A program made the translations under genes and the position numbers. A stretch of 32,281 nucleotides of DNA from the NCBI GenBank assembly GCA_003246335.1, contig QKAR01000088.1:1-32281 (forward strand), given 5' to 3'. Under the pieces are notes generated by a model. It was not told the origin of the DNA and searched no databases. It saw only the letters and a list, made by a program, of their open reading frames with translations. Shown one piece after another: positions 22,781 through 30,395 of the stretch (positions within the stretch are counted from its first letter, which is position 1; each line of letters begins with the position of its first letter). Source of the DNA: Spirochaetales bacterium (GTDB lineage Bacteria > Spirochaetota > Spirochaetia > Treponematales > Treponemataceae).

Positions 22781-23698
22781 TTAGGTTTCCTTAAAAATGA
22801 GCCTGATCGTGAGGTCTTGATTGTAGTTGCCGAAACCCTTCCCGAATAGCGTTGCCCCCCCGACGTTCGCGGCGTCTTCGGGTACCGAGATTCGGAACCG
22901 TATGGCGCTCTCCGAGTCGATCGCGAGGCTGTCGATATTGACGTCCGAAATTTTTCCGCCGTCTATGTACGTTCCCTCGTGGGTGATCGTGAGCAGCTTA
23001 AGCAGGCCGTAGGAGTTCCAATGCTCGTCCCACCAGTCGGGGGTAAAAATGCCATGCGTCGCGCCGCCGAAATCCCCGGGGCTCGTCCAAAAGCCGAGAT
23101 CGGTACCGTTGATCGAAAAATGAATGTCGCTCGGCCAATTTGAGCAAACGCCGGGCGCCTCGGAGCTGATTTCCATGGAAAACTGCAACTCCTCGATGGC
23201 TTGGTTTTTTTTCAGGTAATTCGGGACGCGATACTCGACATACCCCTTCGTGAACCAAAGAATGCCCGCTTCCTTCGTTTCCGGCGCGTCAAAATACCGC
23301 GCTTCGTCGACTTCCCCGATGAGCGCGGTTTGAGTGGCGATTCCGCAGGTGGGGTACACTTTATATTCAGTGAAATTTCCCACCGGGATGTCTATCTGGT
23401 ACATGCACGTATTGTCGAAATCGGATAGAATATCGATCATGAATTTATGCTCTTTGAGGGAGCATATTTTTTGCGAGCCGCGTTTTCCCGAGGCGTACGT
23501 GAACTCGATAAGGTCTGAGTCGAGAAGCGGTTTCATATGCTGCGTGATAGCCCCGTTCGTGATTTCCAGGGCTTCGGCGAGCTCATTCAGGTTAACGCGC
23601 TTGCGTTCCGCGATCAACTTCAATATCTGGAGTCTGACAGGGGAGCTGAGCGCCTTGCAAAGGGCGACGGTCTCCTCCGGGGTGTTAATATTTCTCAT
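22781..23698 (-). CDS. ArsR-type regulator with a large C-terminal domain of unknown function
   Basis: The 305-residue protein starts with a winged helix (residues about 8-90: CKALSSPVRLQILKLI … LNELAEALEITNGAITQHMKPLLDSDLIEFTYASGKRGSQKI) of the ArsR type, but lacks the metal-binding Cys motif of metal sensors. About 215 residues follow, rich in Trp, Tyr, Phe and Gly, in beta-rich segments (SSEAPGVCSNWPSDIHFSI, PDWWDEHWNSYGLLK). I do not recognise the domain; its aromatic content would suit carbohydrate binding. It lies between the arabinose locus and the second sugar locus. A palindrome overlapping its own -10 suggests autoregulation. The ATG has no Shine-Dalgarno. Confidence 0.8.
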   Translation of the reverse strand: MRNINTPEETVALCKALSSPVRLQILKLIAERKRVNLNELAEALEITNGAITQHMKPLLDSDLIEFTYASGKRGSQKICSLKEHKFMIDILSDFDNTCMYQIDIPVGNFTEYKVYPTCGIATQTALIGEVDEARYFDAPETKEAGILWFTKGYVEYRVPNYLKKNQAIEELQFSMEISSEAPGVCSNWPSDIHFSINGTDLGFWTSPGDFGGATHGIFTPDWWDEHWNSYGLLKLLTITHEGTYIDGGKISDVNIDSLAIDSESAIRFRISVPEDAANVGGATLFGKGFGNYNQDLTIRLIFKET

Positions 23699-23706
23699 GT
23701 CAATTT

Positions 23707-23735
23707 AATATAGCAAGAACTATATATTTATGCAA
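23707..23735 (-). promoter_or_regulatory. Promoter of the ArsR-type gene with overlapping palindrome
   Basis: Minus strand TTGCAT (23730-23735), a 17-bp spacer and TATATT (23707-23712) lie 8 nt before the ATG. A perfect palindrome ATATAG-N6-CTATAT (23708-23725) covers the -10 and most of the spacer, the expected place for an autorepressor site. Confidence 0.65.
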
Positions 23736-23761
23736 TCTAATAAAATAAAAACTCTTTTTCG

Positions 23762-23790
23762 TTGACGGCTGCTTTTACCCCTGGTACGAT
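23762..23790 (+). promoter_or_regulatory. Promoter of the sensor kinase operon
   Basis: TTGACG (23762-23767), a 17-bp spacer and TACGAT (23785-23790) with an extended TGn; predicted start near 23797. It shares 22 of 29 positions with the araN-type promoter at 15359-15387, including GCTG and TACCC inside the spacer. Confidence 0.65.
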
Positions 23791-23810
23791 AGCGCGTGTA
23801 GGTAACCGCA

Positions 23811-25598
23811 TTGGCGTATTCCCGATTTTCGTTGCGACGCAAGATTTTTCTTTTTTGCACGGCGGCATCGCTCGTTTCGCTCATCATTCAGGCTATCCTG
23901 TTCGGGATAGCCTCCTCCGGCGTAATTTATGCGCAGGAACGCGCGGCGAGCAGGCGCTCGATCGATAACATGCATAAAGAGCTTCACGAATTTTCTCGAC
24001 AGATGGAAAAGACCCTCCATCAAATTTACGTCGACCCGGAAATTTTATTCGACATGGGCTCGCGACGGTCGCCGCGCGAATTGCAAAAAAAATACCAGGC
24101 GTTCGCGCATGACTTTGCCGTCAAGACGTTCGAGCCTGAGCAAAGCGTCCTCGCGCTGTACGTTTACCGGATGGACGAGACGCTCGTGAGCTTGTACCGT
24201 CACGCGACGACCCCGCTGTATAACTATCCGGACGATTTATTTAAGAGCCCCGAAGAGTCCAACGCCGCCCAAATCCGTCGATACCTCGCGGGCGAAAATA
24301 AGGGTTTGCTCATCTCGAGCTACTACAATCAGTATCGGAAAAAAAATCTCGTGAGGTTCGTCATTAAGCTATTCACGAACAACGCGACGCGCAACGTCGG
24401 CTTTCTCGTGTGCGACGTGGATAGTAAGGCCTTCCTGAAAATAATGGAGAAGTACGTATATTCCGACGATCAAGTCGTGTGGATTCAGCCGTCGGGCGAT
24501 ATCCCGATCATCGAGACGGGAGCGATCCCGGCGGCCAGCCAAGGCTTTTATCGCAGGACCGTAGCCGAGATCGGGGCGGGCTCGTGGGCGGGGCACGATT
24601 CGCGCTGGCCGCGGCGGGAGACTTTTTTCGAGTTTCACGGGGATGATTATAACCTGAACGTCCTATGCCTGCTTCCCCGAACGTATTTCGAGCGGAACAC
24701 GGCCGCTCTCAGCGGCGTACTCGCGGTGATCGCGGCGTGCATCATCGGCCTTTCGTCGTCCGCCTCGGCGCTGATCGCGAAAAGCCTCGCCCGCCCGCTT
24801 GGCAGGCTTTCCGAGACGGTCCATCGCATTAAGGACGGCGACACGGCCTTGCGCCTTGAGAATCCCGGCAACGACGAGGTGGGCGAGCTCGGGCGCGCCT
24901 TTAACGAGATGCTCGACCAGATCGAGGGCCATCTGTCGCGCGAGTACCGACTCGAGCTCACGATGAACGACGCGCGATATAAGGCCCTGCAGTCCCAGAT
25001 CAACCCGCATTTCCTGTATAACACCCTCGATACCATGGGAGGCATCGCCCTCGCGCGAAAGTGTCCCGAGGTGAGCGACCTGTCGCGCACGCTTTCCGGG
25101 CTTTTCCGCTACAGCCTCGACATGAGAAACCCCACGGCGACAATCGGCGAGGAACTCGAGCACGTGCGCAATTACCTGTACATCATGAACGTCCGGTTCG
25201 GAAATTCGATCGGCATAGACGTGCGCGTGGACGAGGAGGTGCTTGCCGAGCGCCTTCCGAGGATCTCGCTCCAGCCGATCGTGGAAAACGCGATTCAGCA
25301 TGGCCTGAAGAACAAGCACGGCGAGAAGAGCGTTATCATTCAGGGATACCTGCTAGACGGTGACGTATGCGTCTCGGTCGCCGATAACGGCGTCGGCTTA
25401 GACGCCGACGCGCTTAACGCGCAGCTCGCCCTCCCCGCGAACGACCCCCTGCAAAAGTCCGGATCCATCGGGTTGGTCAACATAAACGCCCGCATGAAGT
25501 TGCTGTATCCCGATCGCTGCTGCCTTAAGGTTTTCAGCGAGAACGGCGCCGGCTCGATGGTATTGCTTCGCATACCGGCGGGAGACTCTCATGAGTAG
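23811..25598 (+). CDS. Sensor histidine kinase, LytS/YesM type
   Basis: This 595-residue membrane kinase has a first transmembrane segment (about 10-34), a long extracytoplasmic sensor region (35-295), a second transmembrane segment (about 298-325), a HAMP domain (about 325-375), a His_kinase domain with the phosphoacceptor H400 in QINPHFLYNTLD, and a C-terminal ATPase domain (VENAIQHGLK, ADNGVGL, GSIGLVNINARM). The start is the TTG at 23811, with AGGT 8 nt upstream and the promoter at the right distance. It overlaps the response regulator gene by 8 bp. From its neighbours it probably senses an oligosaccharide outside the cell. Confidence 0.93.
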   Translation: MAYSRFSLRRKIFLFCTAASLVSLIIQAILFGIASSGVIYAQERAASRRSIDNMHKELHEFSRQMEKTLHQIYVDPEILFDMGSRRSPRELQKKYQAFAHDFAVKTFEPEQSVLALYVYRMDETLVSLYRHATTPLYNYPDDLFKSPEESNAAQIRRYLAGENKGLLISSYYNQYRKKNLVRFVIKLFTNNATRNVGFLVCDVDSKAFLKIMEKYVYSDDQVVWIQPSGDIPIIETGAIPAASQGFYRRTVAEIGAGSWAGHDSRWPRRETFFEFHGDDYNLNVLCLLPRTYFERNTAALSGVLAVIAACIIGLSSSASALIAKSLARPLGRLSETVHRIKDGDTALRLENPGNDEVGELGRAFNEMLDQIEGHLSREYRLELTMNDARYKALQSQINPHFLYNTLDTMGGIALARKCPEVSDLSRTLSGLFRYSLDMRNPTATIGEELEHVRNYLYIMNVRFGNSIGIDVRVDEEVLAERLPRISLQPIVENAIQHGLKNKHGEKSVIIQGYLLDGDVCVSVADNGVGLDADALNAQLALPANDPLQKSGSIGLVNINARMKLLYPDRCCLKVFSENGAGSMVLLRIPAGDSHE

Positions 25599-27207
25599 GT
25601 TCCCCGAGCTTGGGGCGGCCGAAGCCCCTCCGCGGTTCTCCCTTCTTTTCGCGGACGACGAATATTGGATCCGGGAAAACTTCCGCAATTGCGTCGACTG
25701 GGACGCGAGCGGCATCGATTTCCTTGAGCCGGCCGTGGACGGGGAAGACGCCCTGCGCAAAGTTTTCGCGTCGCGTCCCGACGTGCTCGTCACGGACATC
25801 AACATGCCCTTCCTGAACGGCACGGAGCTGATTCGCGAGATTAGGAAGGGAAACGCCGATCTTCCCGTCGTCGTCCTTTCCGGTTACGACGATTTCCATT
25901 ACGTTCACGACGCGCTGCTCGCGGGCGCGAGCGATTATTTACTGAAGCCGCTTGACCCGCAAAAAATTCTCGACGTCACCCGTAAGGCGATTGACGCGGC
26001 GCGCGATATAGCCCGCGGTCGCGAGGAGCGCGATATGCTTCGCTCCCGCGTGGAGGAGGCCGAGAACATCATCGGCGACCGGCGGATGAGCGCGCTCCTT
26101 TACGCTGAAGGCGTCGCGGAATGGTGCGGGGCGTCGGCCGAGCGACCGGAGATCGCCGGTTTCGAGCCGTGCTGGCTCATTTTGGTGAATTACGGGGGAA
26201 GGGAAGTCTCGGCCGTTCGGGGAGCCTTGCTTTCTCTTTTCTCCACGCGGGCCATATTGGCGTTCGATAACGTCTTTTCCCCGGGAGAATTCGTCGTCCT
26301 ATTCGGCGCGCGGCAGGGCGGACGGGACGCGCTGTGCAATCGAATCATCGCGGACCTCGGGCGCGAGCGCGCGATCCGCATCGGCATAAGCCGCAAGTTC
26401 GAATCCCCCGGCGGAATGCCGAAAGCCTACGCGGAGGCGCTTTCCGCCATTCGAGGCAAACCCTCTTCGCTGGGCAGTTTTCGCGCATCGGTCGAGGACG
26501 CGGAGTGCGAGCGCGTTCGCGTTCGGGTAACGGCGGCGATCGAGGCAGAGCTCGGCCTCGCGTTTCGGTCCGGGGACTCGAGACTCGCGCGGGAAACCCT
26601 GCGGGACCGGATCGGCTTTACCGCGGCGACCATCGACGATTGGTCTTGGTATGAGATAAAGGACACCGTCGACCGCGTGCTTCGGGTCGTCTCTCAATCC
26701 TATCCCGCGCCAGACGCGCTTTCGGGCGACCGGATCGCGCGGGAAAACGCGCAGGACATGATTCAAATCGCCATAGACTTCCGCGACTCAACCAGGATAG
26801 CGGAACTCCTCGAAGACCTCCTGGAGACTTTCTTTGACGGTCAAGCCCCCGCCGCGGGAGGCGACTCGATGCGCGGCGTCGTCAGGCGCGTCAAGCAATA
26901 CGTCGAGGGTCATTATTGCCAGAATCTTTCCCTGTCGACGCTTTCGGACCGCTTTTGCGTCGAGTCGACCTACCTTTCACGGTCGTTTAAGCAGGAAACG
27001 GGCGAGAATCTCGTGGTGTTCATAGCGAAGTGCCGCGTCGCGCGGGCTCGCGAGCACATCGCCTCGTCGGACATCCCCTTTTCCGGGGTTGCCTCGCTGG
27101 TCGGGTACGACGATTACGCGTATTTTAACCGGGTGTTCAGAAAAGTGACGGGCATGAGCCCGAGCGAGTATCGTGAGTTCTCTCGCTCCGAGGGAAGCGG
27201 CGGCTAA
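25591..27207 (+). CDS. AraC-type response regulator (YesN-like)
   Basis: The 538-residue protein has a receiver domain (about 16-135) with acidic D22/D23, phosphoacceptor D69 (VLVTDINMP) and the K in LLKPLD. A long middle region without a recognised domain follows (about 140-430), and then an AraC-type double helix-turn-helix (about 435-535: LSTLSDRFCVESTYLSRSFKQETGENLVVF … VASLVGYDDYAYFNRVFRKVTGMSPSEYR). It is translationally coupled to the kinase (ATG inside the kinase 3' end). It is expected to activate the binding protein operon 110 bp downstream. Confidence 0.94.
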   Translation: MSRFPELGAAEAPPRFSLLFADDEYWIRENFRNCVDWDASGIDFLEPAVDGEDALRKVFASRPDVLVTDINMPFLNGTELIREIRKGNADLPVVVLSGYDDFHYVHDALLAGASDYLLKPLDPQKILDVTRKAIDAARDIARGREERDMLRSRVEEAENIIGDRRMSALLYAEGVAEWCGASAERPEIAGFEPCWLILVNYGGREVSAVRGALLSLFSTRAILAFDNVFSPGEFVVLFGARQGGRDALCNRIIADLGRERAIRIGISRKFESPGGMPKAYAEALSAIRGKPSSLGSFRASVEDAECERVRVRVTAAIEAELGLAFRSGDSRLARETLRDRIGFTAATIDDWSWYEIKDTVDRVLRVVSQSYPAPDALSGDRIARENAQDMIQIAIDFRDSTRIAELLEDLLETFFDGQAPAAGGDSMRGVVRRVKQYVEGHYCQNLSLSTLSDRFCVESTYLSRSFKQETGENLVVFIAKCRVARAREHIASSDIPFSGVASLVGYDDYAYFNRVFRKVTGMSPSEYREFSRSEGSGG

Positions 27208-27270
27208 ACCGCGAGCCGCAAAAAAATCCAAGAATTATTTCAAAATCATCCTACTCGGTTTTTTTGGCGC

Positions 27271-27294
27271 CCGGTTACACTGTACCGGTATTGA
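27271..27294 (+). promoter_or_regulatory. Possible activator site and -10 before the second binding protein gene
   Basis: CCGGT-N8-ACCGG (27271-27288) lies directly upstream of a -10-like TATTGA (27289-27294) that lacks a good -35 at normal spacing. This layout fits an activator-dependent promoter, the activator most likely being the YesN-like regulator. The rest of the 111-bp gap shows nothing else. Confidence 0.35.
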
Positions 27295-27318
27295 AAGTTC
27301 TTTGAAGGAGGAATGATC

Positions 27319-28572
27319 ATGAAAAGAAGCGTAATCGCCGCGGCGTTGTTTGGGGTGTCGTTCTTGGCATTCGCGGGAGGGACCCCGGAGAAAAAAACCG
27401 AGAAAATCAAGCTTTCGGTTCTCGCGGGTCAATCGACGACCGACGCGGGCATCGAGGAAATGATCGACGCGGCCGTCGCGAAAAAGTATCCCGACATCGT
27501 GCTTGAATGGGAATGCGTCGGATGGGGACAGGACTTTCACCCGAAGATGCAGCAATATATGCAGTCGGGCCTTCCGGACATCATCGTCGGCAAGGCTCAG
27601 GACGTTTCCACGTACGGCTCCCAAGGCCTACTCGCCGACATGAGCGGCAAGCCCTACCTGGGCCGGGTTCTCGACGCGGCCCTTCCCGGCGTTACCATTT
27701 CCGGTAAAACTTACGGTCTGGTATATAACGCGCTGTATCAGGGCGTGTACTATAACCGGAAAATTTTCGCCGACAACAATATCGCCGTCCCGACGACTCA
27801 GGCTGAGCTCGCCGCCGCGATTAAGAAGCTGAACGACAAAAAGATCACCCCGTTCGCGACCCACTTTCTCGACTCGTGGAGCATCGGCAACATTACCATG
27901 CAGTTCGCGATCAACGACGTCTTTTCGAAGTACCCGAAATGGGGCGACGACCTGCGCTCCGGAAAGGCCTCGTTCGTTAAGTCGCCCGAGTACCGCAAAT
28001 GCTATGAGTACAACAAGCTGATTTACGACAACACGTGGCAGAAGGAAACGTTCTCCCTCGAGCAGACCGAATGCGACGCCCGCCTCGTCCAGGGAAAGGC
28101 CGCGATGAAAGTTTCCGGATCTTGGTCGATTCAGAATTTCCTCGACGTCGACCCGAACGCCGACTTCGGCATTTTCCCGTTCCCGAACCAAACGGGCGAC
28201 GCGAAGCTCATATTCGAGCCGAACATCACGTTCATGAAGAGTGCGAACTCCGCGAAGCAGGACGCGATCGACAAGGTCTTCGACGTCATTACCTCGGACA
28301 AGGATCTCGCCCTGCAAATCTATAATTACACGAAGACCGCCTCGATGCTCAAAGGCGTGAGTCCGACGTTCGTAAACCCGAGCCAGAAGGATATCGACAA
28401 GTACGCCGCCGCCGGGAAAATCGTGGACGCTAACACCGGAAACAACCAGCTCATCTGGGGCGGTTTCCAGGAAGAGAACGCGAAGGACATCGCGGCCTGG
28501 CTTCAGGGAACCATGTCGCTCGACGACGCGCTCAAGGCCGCCGACGCGCGTAAGGCGAACAGCAAGCCGTAA
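27319..28572 (+). CDS. Periplasmic sugar-binding protein (family 1) of the second sugar locus
   Basis: This 417-residue solute-binding protein has a signal peptide (KRSVIAAALFGVSFLAFA) and no lipobox. Typical features are KIKLSVLAGQ, the GLPDIIVGKA segment, YNALYQGVYYNRKIF and GKAAMKVSGSWSI. The ATG at 27319 is chosen because GGAGG is 7 nt upstream; an ATG at 27313 is too close to it. It follows the two-component genes and precedes two permeases and a GH36 enzyme, so a galactoside or related oligosaccharide is the likely ligand. It is not closely similar to the araN-type protein, so it is not a recent duplicate. Confidence 0.92.
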   Translation: MKRSVIAAALFGVSFLAFAGGTPEKKTEKIKLSVLAGQSTTDAGIEEMIDAAVAKKYPDIVLEWECVGWGQDFHPKMQQYMQSGLPDIIVGKAQDVSTYGSQGLLADMSGKPYLGRVLDAALPGVTISGKTYGLVYNALYQGVYYNRKIFADNNIAVPTTQAELAAAIKKLNDKKITPFATHFLDSWSIGNITMQFAINDVFSKYPKWGDDLRSGKASFVKSPEYRKCYEYNKLIYDNTWQKETFSLEQTECDARLVQGKAAMKVSGSWSIQNFLDVDPNADFGIFPFPNQTGDAKLIFEPNITFMKSANSAKQDAIDKVFDVITSDKDLALQIYNYTKTASMLKGVSPTFVNPSQKDIDKYAAAGKIVDANTGNNQLIWGGFQEENAKDIAAWLQGTMSLDDALKAADARKANSKP

Positions 28573-28598
28573 GGAAAGTCTCGCGGCTATGCCGCACG

Positions 28599-28634
28599 GG
28601 GCCGTCCTTCCCGCGAGGGGGACGGCCCTTCTTT
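28599..28634 (+). terminator. Intercistronic hairpin after the second binding protein gene
   Basis: A 9-bp stem GGGCCGTCC (28599-28607) with GGACGGCCC (28620-28628) encloses a small CCC-GCGA-GGG hairpin and is followed by TTCTTT. It is probably a leaky terminator or mRNA 3' stabiliser that raises binding protein over permease levels. Confidence 0.6.
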
Positions 28635-28648
28635 AAGGAGCAATGTCA

Positions 28649-29530
28649 ATGAAACGCAGTAATCTGCAGCGCGGCGTTACCCTTCAGTATTCGATGCTGG
28701 TTTTGCCTTGCTTGCTCGTATTCACCGTGGGCCTCATCCTCCCGATTATCCTGTCCTTCGGGTTTTCGTTCACCGATTGGGACGGTCTATCGAGGGGAAA
28801 ATCCTTCGTCGGGCTCGGGAATTACCGAAAAATTTTCCGCGACGCGTACGTCGGCGACGCGTGGCTTTTCACGATAGAGTTCACCGTGCTCAATACCGCG
28901 ATCCAAAACGTATTCGCCCTTATTTTCGCGCTCGCCCTCGATTCCTCGATAAAGGGGAAAAAGGCGCTGCGGACGGTGCTTTTCATGCCGTGCCTCATAA
29001 GCGCGATCGTCACGGGATTCATTTGGCGCAGGATGTTCACGAACATTCTCCCCCTCGTCGGGGAGGCGCTCGGGCTCAAGATGGATTTTTTGCTTTTGGG
29101 CAAAGGCTCGACCGTCCTTTCGGGACTGCTGATCGCCAATAATTGGCAATGGATCGGCTACTGGATGCTGATTTATCTCGCCGCGCTTCAGTCAGTCCCT
29201 CAGGAACTGTACGAGGCCGCCAAGGTCGACGGCGCCTCGGGCGTTCGTCGCTTTTGGAGCGTCACGCTCCCGATGCTCGCCCCCGCGATCACGATTTGCG
29301 TCGTCGGCATCACGACTGGCTCGCTCAAGGTGTATGACCTCTTGGTTTCGTCGACGGGGGGCGGTCCCGGCCGCGCCTCGACCTCGATTATCTACCTGAT
29401 CTATAACGTCGCGCTCGGCGGTAGGCAGTATGGCTACGGCTCGGCGCTTTCGATGACCTTAATCGCGTGCTTGCTCCTTGTCGCGGTTATTCAGCTAGGC
29501 GTACTCAAAAAACGAGAGGTACAGATGTGA
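28649..29530 (+). CDS. ABC sugar transporter permease (MalF type)
   Basis: This 293-residue permease has six hydrophobic segments; YSMLVLPCLLVFTVGLILPI starts the first. The EAA loop is ELYEAAKVDGASGVRRFWSVTLP. AAGGAG (28635-28640) is 8 nt before the ATG at 28649, which I prefer to the ATG at 28643. The stop overlaps the next permease start (TGATG). Confidence 0.93.
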   Translation: MKRSNLQRGVTLQYSMLVLPCLLVFTVGLILPIILSFGFSFTDWDGLSRGKSFVGLGNYRKIFRDAYVGDAWLFTIEFTVLNTAIQNVFALIFALALDSSIKGKKALRTVLFMPCLISAIVTGFIWRRMFTNILPLVGEALGLKMDFLLLGKGSTVLSGLLIANNWQWIGYWMLIYLAALQSVPQELYEAAKVDGASGVRRFWSVTLPMLAPAITICVVGITTGSLKVYDLLVSSTGGGPGRASTSIIYLIYNVALGGRQYGYGSALSMTLIACLLLVAVIQLGVLKKREVQM

Positions 29531-30381
29531 TGAAGGCACGAGTTTCGGCGCGCGTCGCCAATAGTCTTCCTTCCGCGATCGTTCAGCTGGCCATGATCGC
29601 CGCGGCGATTTTTTTCCTGGTCCCGCTCGCGACGGTGGTGAACTATTCGCTCAAGACGAAAAAAGAGCTGTATTTGAGCAATCCGCTTTCGCTGCCGGAA
29701 AGCCTCAATTTCGAGAATTACGCGACCGCGTTCAAGAAACTGAACCTCCTTTCGACGTTCACGAACACCGTGCTCTACACGGCGATTTCCGTGTTGATAC
29801 TCGTAGTCATTTGCGGCGCGGCGGCCTGGGCTATCGCGCGGTGCAGGAAACCGTTTTTCAAGTTTTCCTACGTGTATTTCCTGATAGGGATTCTCATCCC
29901 GTATCAGGCTCTGTTTCTCTCGATATACATAATCGGTTTTAACCTGCGCCTGACGAACACGCGGGCGGGCATCATCCTCATGTACGTCGCGACCTCGATT
30001 TCTTTTGGGATTTTCCTGCTGACGAGCTTCATGACGACGGTTCCCGTCGAGCTCGAGGAATCCGCGCGCATCGACGGCTGCTCGGTTTTGCGGACGTATT
30101 TCTCCGTCGTCGTTCCGCTTTTGAAGCCGGCGATGGCGACGCTCATCATCATGCAGTCGTTCCAGATATGGAACGATTACCTGATGGCGAGTCTCTATAT
30201 CAGCAAGAAAGAACTGCGGACGCTGACCGTTTCCATGCAGGCGCTTTTTTCCCAGCAGTCGAGCGACTATACGTCGGCCATGGCGGCGATCGTCATTTCC
30301 GCCCTACCGATAACGACGCTGTTCATCTGCTTGCAGAAGTATTTCATTAAGGGCCTGGCGGCGGGCGCCGTGAAGGGCTAA
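29530..30381 (+). CDS. ABC sugar transporter permease (MalG type)
   Basis: This 283-residue permease has six hydrophobic segments. The EAA loop is ELEESARIDGCSVLRTYFSVVVP and the C-terminal end is IKGLAAGAVKG. It is coupled to the previous permease by a one-base overlap. As in the first locus, no ATPase gene accompanies it. Confidence 0.93.
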   Translation: MKARVSARVANSLPSAIVQLAMIAAAIFFLVPLATVVNYSLKTKKELYLSNPLSLPESLNFENYATAFKKLNLLSTFTNTVLYTAISVLILVVICGAAAWAIARCRKPFFKFSYVYFLIGILIPYQALFLSIYIIGFNLRLTNTRAGIILMYVATSISFGIFLLTSFMTTVPVELEESARIDGCSVLRTYFSVVVPLLKPAMATLIIMQSFQIWNDYLMASLYISKKELRTLTVSMQALFSQQSSDYTSAMAAIVISALPITTLFICLQKYFIKGLAAGAVKG

Positions 30382-30395
30382 GCGAAGGAGCAGTC

